From Paraburkholderia ginsengiterrae (GTDB lineage: Bacteria; Pseudomonadota; Gammaproteobacteria; Burkholderiales; Burkholderiaceae), in contig NZ_LXKA01000327.1 of NCBI RefSeq assembly GCF_001645125.1, positions 1 through 64,000 of the forward strand: a DNA stretch of 64,000 nt. The letters are read 5' to 3'. This document shows, piece after piece, positions 56,950-64,000 of the stretch. The position numbers and the translations under genes are program-made. The notes below the pieces were generated by a model. It worked only from the letters and a program-made list of their open reading frames with translations, had not been told where the DNA came from and made no database searches. The first letter of the stretch is position 1. Each line of letters opens with the position of its first letter.

Positions 56950-57969
56950 TTAAGGGCTAGGGGCCGGGCGTCCGGTCTGGAACGCTTCGGCAAGAAGTTC
57001 ATAGGAGCGCAGCCGGGCGCGGTAGCTGCCCGCCACGGTGAGCACGATCAATTCGTCGGCCTGGAACTGCTCCTGCAGCGCATGGAGCCGCTCGGTGACG
57101 GTTTCCGGCGTACCGATGATACTGCGAGGCTTTTCACGGTCGACCACGAGTTGCTCGCGTGTTCCGTACTCCTGAGCGAGACCTTGTTCGATCGATGGAA
57201 TCGGCTCATTCAATCCGTGGGCCATCTGCACGCGGCGCAGATCGACGGCCTTCTCCAGGTCGGCGGCTTCCTGTTCGGTGTCCGCGCAGATCACGAAGAC
57301 GGCTGCGGCGAGGTAGGGCTTCTGCGCTTCCAGGCTGGCTTTGAAGCGCTCGCGGTAGGCCTGCACCACCTGTTGCCCGAAATGCGCGTTGATGAAATGC
57401 GCGAACGAAAACCGGATGCCGAGCTGGGCGGCGAGCTGTCCGCCGAATTCACTCGAGCCGAGGATCCACAATTGCGGACGTGTCGCGATTTTCGGCTGCA
57501 GCAGCACACCGTGCGCCAGATGACCTTCGGGCAACGTGCCATGCATCAGGCCGAGCAGATCCGACACCTGCTGCGGGAAAAAATCGCCGCAATTGTAAGC
57601 GCCGGCGGCCACCGCTTGCGCCGTGGCCATGTCACCGCCCGGCGCGCGCCCCACGCCCAGATCGATACGATTCGGGAACAGTGCCTCGAGCATCATGAAT
57701 TGCTCGGCGACCTTGAACGGGCTGTAGTACGGCAGCATCACGCCACCAGAGCCGAGCCGGATGCGTTTCGTCACGCTGCCGAGGCGGGCCAGCATCACCT
57801 CGGGGCAGGGATTCGACAGGCCGCGCAAGCCGTGATGCTCGGCACACCAGTAACGCGTGTAGCCGAGGTCGTCGGCGAGTTGCGCGAGTTCAACGGTGGC
57901 GGCAATCGCGTCCGCCACCGAATGCCCGGCGATCACGGGCGTTTGATCGAGCACGGATAGTAGCGTCAT
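56950..57969 (-). CDS. LLM class flavin-dependent oxidoreductase, MsnO8-like, 339 aa
   Basis: A luciferase-like (beta/alpha)8 oxidoreductase that uses reduced flavin. The beginning [20 protein letters not shown] and [20 protein letters not shown] match the MsnO8/YhbW-type group, and [20 protein letters not shown] carries the flavin/substrate segment. [20 protein letters not shown] is also conserved. The substrate is unknown. It lies directly upstream of dut on the same strand and downstream of coaBC, so it may share their transcript. Confidence 0.9.
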   Translation of the reverse strand: MTLLSVLDQTPVIAGHSVADAIAATVELAQLADDLGYTRYWCAEHHGLRGLSNPCPEVMLARLGSVTKRIRLGSGGVMLPYYSPFKVAEQFMMLEALFPNRIDLGVGRAPGGDMATAQAVAAGAYNCGDFFPQQVSDLLGLMHGTLPEGHLAHGVLLQPKIATRPQLWILGSSEFGGQLAAQLGIRFSFAHFINAHFGQQVVQAYRERFKASLEAQKPYLAAAVFVICADTEQEAADLEKAVDLRRVQMAHGLNEPIPSIEQGLAQEYGTREQLVVDREKPRSIIGTPETVTERLHALQEQFQADELIVLTVAGSYRARLRSYELLAEAFQTGRPAPSP

Positions 57970-58042
57970 GTCAGACCTGCTTCAGATGCCTCAATTCGCT
58001 CGCGCGGAGGCGGCGACCGCGTCGATGTGCCGCCGCGGCCGC

Positions 58043-59257
58043 TCAGCGAATTGGACTTGTGTCGGGCAGACGCTTCGCGATTTCCGCGATCAATGCGCGC
58101 GCGAGCGTCTGCTTGTCGGCGCGCGGCAGCCTGGTCGTGCGAGCTGCTTCGAACAGGATCACTTCGTTGTCGTCCAGGCCGAAGGTGAGGGGGCCGAGAT
58201 TGCCGATCAAAAGCGGCACCTTCTTGCGCACGCGCTTTTCTTCACCGTGGGTTTCGAGGTCGCCGCTCTCCGCTGCAAAGCCGACGGTGAACGGCGGACG
58301 CGGCAGTTGCGCGACCGCAGCCAGAATGTCCGGATTTTCGACGAAGGCAAAGCTCGGCAGCGCGTGCCCGGCAGTCTTCTTGATTTTATGCTCGCTGGCG
58401 TGATCGACACGCCAATCCGCCACGGCGGCCACGCCAATGAAGATGTCGGCGTTCGCGACCGAACCCATCACGGCATCGTGCATCTGCTGGGCCGTTTGCA
58501 CGTCTTCGCGCAGCACGCCCCACGGCGTCTCAAGGGCGACCGGACCGGCGACCAGATGCACGTCGGCGCCGGCCTGCTGCGCGGCGCGCGCGAGCGCGAA
58601 GCCCATCTTGCCGCTGGAGCGGTTGGTGATGCCGCGGACCGGATCGAGCGGCTCGAAGGTCGGTCCGGCAGTCAGCAGCACGCGCCGGCCGGCCAGGATC
58701 TTCGGTGCGAAGAACGAGGCAATGGCTTCGTAGGTGGCCGCGGCTTCGAGCATGCGGCCGTCGCCGATTTCGCCGCACGCCTGCGGGCCGGAATCGGGGC
58801 CGAGCACGCTCACGCCGTCGGCGCGCAGTTGCGCGACGTTGCGCTGCGTGGCCGGGTTCTGCCACATCTGCCGGTTCATGGCCGGCACTACGAGCAGCGG
58901 ACAATCGCGCGCGACGCACAGCGTCGAGAGCAGGTCGTCGGCCATGCCGTGGACGAGTTTGGCGAGGAAGTCGGTGGAGGCGGGGGCAATCACGATCGCG
59001 TCCGCTTCACGCGACAGATCGATGTGCGCCATGTTGTTCGGCACCCGCGCGTCCCACTGGCTCGTGTAGACCGGACGGCCAGACAGCGCCTGCATAGTGA
59101 CGGGGGTGATGAACTGCGTGGCCGCTTCGGTCATGACGACCTGCACGGTCGCGCCGGCTTTGGTCAGCAGACGCGTGAGTTCGGCGATCTTGTAGCAGGC
59201 AATGCCGCCCGTCATGCCGAGGACGAGATGTTTTCCTGCGAGTTCTGCGGTTGCCAA
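58043..59257 (-). CDS. coaBC: Bifunctional phosphopantothenoylcysteine decarboxylase/synthetase, 404 aa
   Basis: The enzyme makes 4'-phosphopantetheine for coenzyme A. The N-terminal CoaC part (about 1-190) is a flavoprotein with LGMTGGIACYKIAEL, the active-site His in NNMAHIDLSREAD, and VPAMNRQMWQNPATQRNV. The CoaB part (about 190-404) has RVLLTAGPTFEPLDPVRGIT and NRSSGKMGFALARAAQQAGA, plus a late NPDILAAVAQLPRPPFTVGF. Length is normal. Confidence 0.96.
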   Translation of the reverse strand: MATAELAGKHLVLGMTGGIACYKIAELTRLLTKAGATVQVVMTEAATQFITPVTMQALSGRPVYTSQWDARVPNNMAHIDLSREADAIVIAPASTDFLAKLVHGMADDLLSTLCVARDCPLLVVPAMNRQMWQNPATQRNVAQLRADGVSVLGPDSGPQACGEIGDGRMLEAAATYEAIASFFAPKILAGRRVLLTAGPTFEPLDPVRGITNRSSGKMGFALARAAQQAGADVHLVAGPVALETPWGVLREDVQTAQQMHDAVMGSVANADIFIGVAAVADWRVDHASEHKIKKTAGHALPSFAFVENPDILAAVAQLPRPPFTVGFAAESGDLETHGEEKRVRKKVPLLIGNLGPLTFGLDDNEVILFEAARTTRLPRADKQTLARALIAEIAKRLPDTSPIR

Positions 59258-59377
59258 CGAAAGCCTCCGACAAAGCGTGATGGCGGGCGGCGGGTGGCGG
59301 CGCGAGATTTTGTCTCGCGCCGCCGCGCCTTTGCAACTCGGGCCTCAGCGCCGATCTGAGCGCGGGCCCCTACGGCG

Positions 59378-59896
59378 TTAGTGCGTGCGGCGCACGCGCC
59401 GCAATTCGTCGAGCACGAGCAGAATCGCGCCGACCGTGATCGCGCTATCGGCGAGATTGAACGCCGGCCAGTGCCAGGCGCGCACGTGGAAATCGAGGAA
59501 GTCGATCACGTGGCCGTACGCCAGCCGGTCGATCACATTGCCGAGCGCGCCGCCGAGAATCAGCGAGAGCGCCGTGCAAAACATCTTCTGCCCGCCGTGG
59601 CGTTTGAGCAGGTAGCTGATCACCAGCGCGGCCACCACGCCGAGCGCGGTGAACGCCCAGCGCTGCCAGCCGCCCGCCATGGCGAGGAAGCTGAAGGCCG
59701 CGCCGCGGTTGTACACGAGGATCAGGTTGAAAAACGACGTGACCTCATGCGCGACACCGTAGGCGAACACCTTCTGGACCGCGATTTTCGTCAGCTGATC
59801 GAACAGGATGACGATGAGCGCGACCCCAAGCCAGGGCGCCAGCGAGCTGTTTCCGGCAGACGATTTCGAAGCGGTTTTCGACATGGTTCCCGCCAT
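59378..59896 (-). CDS. lspA: Lipoprotein signal peptidase, 172 aa
   Basis: LspA is an inner-membrane aspartyl protease that removes lipoprotein signal peptides. Four membrane helices are seen. The two catalytic Asp lie in [18 protein letters not shown] and [20 protein letters not shown]. Its ATG at 59896 overlaps the ileS stop (TAATG), which indicates coupling; an in-frame ATG at 59884 with GGGAA upstream is the alternative start and would cost four residues. Confidence 0.96.
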   Translation of the reverse strand: MAGTMSKTASKSSAGNSSLAPWLGVALIVILFDQLTKIAVQKVFAYGVAHEVTSFFNLILVYNRGAAFSFLAMAGGWQRWAFTALGVVAALVISYLLKRHGGQKMFCTALSLILGGALGNVIDRLAYGHVIDFLDFHVRAWHWPAFNLADSAITVGAILLVLDELRRVRRTH

Positions 59897-62733
59897 TATG
59901 CCGCGCTCCTGGCTTCACCGTTGCCGAACAGATTGCTGAAGCAGCGGCCGCACAGCGTGGGGTGTTCGGCGTTCGCGCCGACGTCCGCGCGGTAGTGCCA
60001 GCAGCGCTCGCACTTCAGATACTTCGAGGCAATGACCTCGACGCCTTCTTCCGCTTCGCTGCCGACCTTCACGACGCTCGCCGCCGAGGTGATCAGCACG
60101 AACTTCAAGTCGTCGCCGAGGCTCGTGAGCGCGTCATAACGGGCGCCGCTCGCGCGGATTTCGACTTCCGCCTGCAACGACGAGCCGATCTGGTTCGCCA
60201 CGCGCGCTTCTTCCAGCGCCTTCGTCACGTCGCTGCGCGCGGCGCGCAGGAGCGTCCATTTGTCGAGCAGCGCGCCGGCTTCCGGCACCGCCGGGAACGC
60301 GTGATACGTCTCGGTGAAGATCGTTTCGTTGTTCGGCGCGAATACCTTCCACGCTTCTTCCGCGGTGAACGACAGGAACGGCGCCATCAGACGCAGCAGG
60401 CCGTGCGCGATGTGGTACAGCGCGGTCTGTGCCGAGCGGCGCGCGACGGAGTCCGCCGCCGTGGTGTACAGACGGTCTTTCAGCACGTCCAGATAGAAGC
60501 CGCCGAGGTCTTCCGAGCAGAACGTCTGCAGCTTGGCGACCACCGGGTGGAACTCGTACTTCTCGTAGTGCGACAGGACGTCGTTTTGCAGGTTCGCCGA
60601 CAGCGCCACCGCATAGCGGTCGATCTCGAGCCAGTCTTCCACCGGACGGGCGTGTTGCGCGAAATCGAAATCCGACAGATTCGCGAGCAGGAAGCGCAGC
60701 GTGTTGCGGATACGGCGATAGCCTTCTGTCACGCGCTTCAGGATTTCTTCGGAAATGGCCAGTTCGCCCGAGTAGTCGGTCGAGGCAATCCACAGACGGA
60801 TGATTTCCGCGCCGAGGCGGTTCGCCACTTCATGGGGGTCGATGCCGTTGCCGAGCGACTTGCTCATCTTGCGGCCTTCGCCGTCGACGGTGAAGCCGTG
60901 CGTGAGCAGCGCGTTGTACGGCGGGCGGCCGTCGAGCATCGAGGCGGTCAGGAGCGACGAGTGGAACCAGCCGCGGTGCTGGTCCGAGCCTTCCAGATAC
61001 AGATCGGCCGGGAATTGCAGCTGGTCCTTGTGCGAGCCGCGCAGCACGTGCCAGTGCGTGGTGCCCGAGTCGAACCAGACGTCCAGCGTGTCGCGGTTCT
61101 TTTCGTACATGTTGGCGTCGTCGCCGATCAGCTCGCGCGGGTCGAGCGATTGCCAGGCTTCGATGCCGGCCTTCTCGACGCGTTGTGCGACTTCTTCGAG
61201 CAATTCCAGCGTACGCGGATGCAGCTCGCCGGTTTCCTTGTGCACGAAGAATGCCATCGGCACACCCCATTGGCGCTGGCGCGACAGCGTCCAGTCCGGC
61301 CGGTTGGCGATCATGCTGAAGAGGCGCTGCTTGCCCCACGACGGATAGAACGCGGTGTTTTCGATACCTTCGAGCGCGGTTTCGCGCAGGGTCTTGTTGG
61401 TGTCGTTCGGCTTGACGTCCATGCCGGCGAACCACTGCGACGTCGCGCGGTAGATGATCGGCGTCTTGTGGCGCCAGCAGTGCATGTAGCTGTGCGCGAA
61501 TTTCTCGGTGCGCAGCAGGGAGCCGGCGCCTTGCAGCGCTTCGACGATCTGCGGATTGGCCGCCCAGATCGACAGGCCGCCGAACAGCGCGAGCGACTCG
61601 ATATAGCGGCCGTCGCCCATCACCGGATTGATGATGTCCGAATCGGCCATGCCGTGTGCCTTGCACGACACGAAGTCTTCCACGCCGTACGCCGGCGACG
61701 AGTGCACGATGCCCGTGCCCGTTTCGGTCGTCACGTAGTCGCCGAGATAAACCGGCGCGGTGCGCTTGTAGCCAGGATGCGCGGGCGCGAGCGGGTGGTT
61801 GAAGCGCAGATTGACGAGCTTCGCGCCTGGCGTGGTGGCAACCACGGTGCCTTCCAGGCCATACAGCTTCAGGCAGGCTTCAACGCGCTCTTCGGCGAGG
61901 ATCAGCAGGCCGCGCGGCGTGTCGACCAGCGCGTAGACGATTTCCGGGTGCAGGTTCAGCGCCTGGTTGGCGGGAATGGTCCACGGCGTGGTGGTCCAGA
62001 TCACGATGCCGCCTTCGTTGCGCGGCAGCGCGGCGAGGCCGAAGGCCTGCGCGGTCTTTTCCGGCTCGGCGAAGCTGAACATCACGTCGATGGTCGGATC
62101 GGTCTTGTCCTTGTATTCGACTTCCGCTTCGGCCAGCGCCGAGCCGCAGTCGAAACACCAGTTCACCGGCTTCAGGCCGCGGAACACGTAGCCTTTTTCC
62201 ATGATCTTCGCGAGCGCGCGGATTTCGCCGGCTTCGTTCGTGAAGTTCATGGTCTTGTACGGATTGTCCCAGTCGCCGAGCACGCCCAGGCGCCGGAAGC
62301 CGACCTTCTGCTTCTCGATCTGCTCGGTCGCGTAGGCGCGCGCTTTCTGCATGACTTCGGCGGCCGGCAGTGACTTGCCGAACTGCTTCTCGATCTGGAT
62401 TTCGATCGGCATGCCGTGGCAGTCCCAGCCCGGCACGTAGACCGCGTCGAAGCCCGCCAGATTGCGCGCCTTGACGATCATGTCCTTGAGGATCTTGTTC
62501 ACCGCGTGGCCGAGGTGGATGTCGCCGTTCGCATACGGCGGGCCGTCGTGCAGGATGAACTTCTTGCGGCCCTGGCTGGCGGCGCGGATCTTTTCGTAGA
62601 TCTTGCGTTCCTGCCATTCCTTGACCCATTGCGGCTCGCGCTTGGGCAGGTCGCCGCGCATCGGGAACGGCGTGTCGAGCAGGTTGACCGGGTAGCGTGA
62701 CTGCGGTTTCGAATCGGCTTTCTTGTTGCTCAT
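59896..62733 (-). CDS. ileS: Isoleucyl-tRNA synthetase, 945 aa
   Basis: Class I synthetase charging tRNA-Ile. HIGH is in [20 protein letters not shown] near residue 60, KMSKS in [20 protein letters not shown] near 600, and the editing domain lies between. The C-terminal zinc ribbon has [20 protein letters not shown] then [10 protein letters not shown]. It is the eubacterial type. I start at [20 protein letters not shown] (62733), preceded by GACCTCATC and a weak ribosome site; the open frame extends 87 bases further. It lies 168 bases downstream of ribF. Confidence 0.97.
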   Translation of the reverse strand: MSNKKADSKPQSRYPVNLLDTPFPMRGDLPKREPQWVKEWQERKIYEKIRAASQGRKKFILHDGPPYANGDIHLGHAVNKILKDMIVKARNLAGFDAVYVPGWDCHGMPIEIQIEKQFGKSLPAAEVMQKARAYATEQIEKQKVGFRRLGVLGDWDNPYKTMNFTNEAGEIRALAKIMEKGYVFRGLKPVNWCFDCGSALAEAEVEYKDKTDPTIDVMFSFAEPEKTAQAFGLAALPRNEGGIVIWTTTPWTIPANQALNLHPEIVYALVDTPRGLLILAEERVEACLKLYGLEGTVVATTPGAKLVNLRFNHPLAPAHPGYKRTAPVYLGDYVTTETGTGIVHSSPAYGVEDFVSCKAHGMADSDIINPVMGDGRYIESLALFGGLSIWAANPQIVEALQGAGSLLRTEKFAHSYMHCWRHKTPIIYRATSQWFAGMDVKPNDTNKTLRETALEGIENTAFYPSWGKQRLFSMIANRPDWTLSRQRQWGVPMAFFVHKETGELHPRTLELLEEVAQRVEKAGIEAWQSLDPRELIGDDANMYEKNRDTLDVWFDSGTTHWHVLRGSHKDQLQFPADLYLEGSDQHRGWFHSSLLTASMLDGRPPYNALLTHGFTVDGEGRKMSKSLGNGIDPHEVANRLGAEIIRLWIASTDYSGELAISEEILKRVTEGYRRIRNTLRFLLANLSDFDFAQHARPVEDWLEIDRYAVALSANLQNDVLSHYEKYEFHPVVAKLQTFCSEDLGGFYLDVLKDRLYTTAADSVARRSAQTALYHIAHGLLRLMAPFLSFTAEEAWKVFAPNNETIFTETYHAFPAVPEAGALLDKWTLLRAARSDVTKALEEARVANQIGSSLQAEVEIRASGARYDALTSLGDDLKFVLITSAASVVKVGSEAEEGVEVIASKYLKCERCWHYRADVGANAEHPTLCGRCFSNLFGNGEARSAA

Positions 62734-62901
62734 GATGAGGTCGCGGTGAATTCTTTCTATGCGCAGCGAGGCGCGGAATGCGCACGATGCGCGAGGGCGT
62801 TGGGCGCGCCCGGCAGGCATGTCGCGTGAGTCACGGACGCCCTTCGATGCGCGCAGCGAGGGACCCTGCGACGCTCGGCGCGCACGCGGGGTCCACGGCG
62901 G

Positions 62902-63897
62902 CTATCTAATTCGGTCGGTGGCCGAGGTGGCGAAGCCGGTGGAACGGCTGCCCGGCGTGCCGGCGCCGACAGCTGCGAACCACGCGCGCGCATTGGCGAC
63001 GTCGCGCGCAATGGCGGCGGTCAGCGTTTCGAGGTCGACGTACTTTTCCTCGTCGCGCAGCTTCTTCAGGAATTCGACGCGCACAAGTTTGCCATAGGCG
63101 TCGCCATGCCAGTCGAGCAGGTGAACTTCGAGCAGCACGCGCCCGGAATCGTCGACGGTGGGGCGCAGGCCCAGGCTCGCGACGCCCGGCAACGGTTCGT
63201 CCGCCACGCCGTGCACGCGCACGATGAAAATGCCCGCCAGCGCCGGACGCTTGTGGGCGATCGGCAGGTTCAGCGTGGGGAAGCCGAGATCGCGGCCGAG
63301 CTTCATGCCGTGCACGACGTGGCCGCTGATCAGATAGTCTCGGCCCAGCGCGGCGCGCGCCGAGTCGAGGTCTCCCGCCACCAGCGCCGCGCGCACGCCC
63401 GAGCTGGAAATGCGCGCGCCCGACGGATCGGCCACCGTGGCCATCTGCTCGACTTCGAAACCGTGTTGCTGCCCGGCGGCCTGCAGCGACGTGAAGTCGC
63501 CCGCGCGCTTGGCGCCGTAGCGGAAATCGTCGCCGATCATGACCCAGCGCGCGTGCAGCCCGTTGACGATGATCCGCTCGACGAACGTGTCCGGCGACTG
63601 GCTCGCGAACGTGTGATTGAAGTGCTCGACTACCACCCGGTCGACGCCGTTGGTGCGCAGCGCTTCGAGCTTGTCGCGCAGCATCGCGATGCGCGGCGGC
63701 GCGCCCGCTGGGTTGAAGAATTCGCGCGGGTGCGGCTCGAAGGTCATCACGCAGACGGGCAGGCCGCGCGCATCGGCCGCCGCGCGCACATGGGCGAGCA
63801 AAGCCTGATGGCCGCGGTGGACACCGTCGAAGTTGCCGATGGTCAGTGCGCAGGGCGCACGGCTTTCAGCATTGGGAAGACCGCGGAAGACTCTCAC
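62902..63897 (-). CDS. ribF: Bifunctional riboflavin kinase/FAD synthetase, 331 aa
   Basis: RibF turns riboflavin to FMN and FAD. The N-terminal adenylyltransferase has LTIGNFDGVHRGHQALLAHV at 18-37 and TFEPHPREFFN near 72. The C-terminal flavokinase starts near 190 with GRDLGFPTLNLPIAHKRPAL, and has LLEVHLLDWHGDAYGKLVRV. It heads the ribF-ileS-lspA-coaBC-dut line. Start MRVFRGLPNAESRAP is normal. Confidence 0.96.
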   Translation of the reverse strand: MRVFRGLPNAESRAPCALTIGNFDGVHRGHQALLAHVRAAADARGLPVCVMTFEPHPREFFNPAGAPPRIAMLRDKLEALRTNGVDRVVVEHFNHTFASQSPDTFVERIIVNGLHARWVMIGDDFRYGAKRAGDFTSLQAAGQQHGFEVEQMATVADPSGARISSSGVRAALVAGDLDSARAALGRDYLISGHVVHGMKLGRDLGFPTLNLPIAHKRPALAGIFIVRVHGVADEPLPGVASLGLRPTVDDSGRVLLEVHLLDWHGDAYGKLVRVEFLKKLRDEEKYVDLETLTAAIARDVANARAWFAAVGAGTPGSRSTGFATSATDRIR

Positions 63898-64000
63898 GAT
63901 AGCGGGTTCGGGGTAGGGCGGCCAAGGTGCCGCAAAACAAACGATTATAAACGCTCAGCGCAGTAGACGGCGGCGCGTCGCGGTTTTGGGTGTCCCCGAA

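Overview
The window is a GC-rich chromosomal segment of a betaproteobacterium, most likely Paraburkholderia or Burkholderia sensu lato (chromosome 1). This rests on housekeeping gene order (xerD / ybaK / plsY / yajQ / murB / argG / argF / DUF3579 / rpsT / murJ; lpxK / Trm112 / kdsB / adk; ribF / ileS / lspA / coaBC / dut; cspA / clpS / clpA next to icd) and on protein families typical of that group (DUF3579, DUF2917, NnrU). I saw no rRNA, tRNA, CRISPR array, insertion sequence, phage or plasmid gene.

Layout. 1-18.7 kb is mostly core: the tail of xerD, an acyl-CoA ligase, ybaK, plsY, yajQ, murB, the arginine genes argG and argF, rpsT and murJ in opposite directions, a SirB1-type protein, an SDR dehydrogenase, then the minus-strand lipid A/KDO block lpxK-Trm112-kdsB-adk, followed by xseA and sodB. 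18.7-38.8 kb is more accessory and regulator-rich: a MarR gene and an enoyl-CoA hydratase/isomerase gene that converge and share a palindromic operator; an NnrU membrane protein; a glycine-zipper lipoprotein; a PQQ-type propeller lipoprotein; a NYN-LOTUS RNA-binding protein next to a stand-alone clpP; an orphan ECF41 sigma factor; a degenerate EAL protein; an MFS pump; a MocR regulator divergent from a DUF2917 gene; an HTH-citrate synthase fusion divergent from a rearranged family III CoA-transferase; a GntR-UTRA regulator, an aldo/keto reductase, a Rap1a-domain protein and a glycine-repeat exported protein. 39.2-46.8 kb carries a four-gene peptide-type ABC importer with one double ATPase, then a nickel/cobalt permease with a His-rich cupin. 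47-64 kb returns to core genes: a lone EF-G, DUF192, a small secreted Lys/Ala protein, an rluE gene broken by one stop codon, icd, cspA, clpS-clpA, dut, an LLM oxidoreductase, coaBC, lspA, ileS and ribF.

How it fits together. The core blocks cover cell envelope precursors (plsY, murB, murJ, lpxK, kdsB, lspA), arginine synthesis, translation (rpsT, ileS, fusA) and protein turnover (clpP, clpS, clpA). The most notable content is regulatory DNA readable by eye: three copies of one MarR-type palindrome framing two genes; an exact ECF41 promoter in front of the ECF41 gene; an 18-bp AT-rich palindrome between the citrate-synthase-like and CoA-transferase genes; a 10-bp inverted repeat between the MocR and DUF2917 genes; and a 32-bp near-perfect palindrome between rluE and icd. 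The best candidate for an undescribed system is the HTH-citrate synthase / permuted CoA-transferase pair, where a protein with intact catalytic residues also has a DNA-binding head and faces a palindrome next to its own start.
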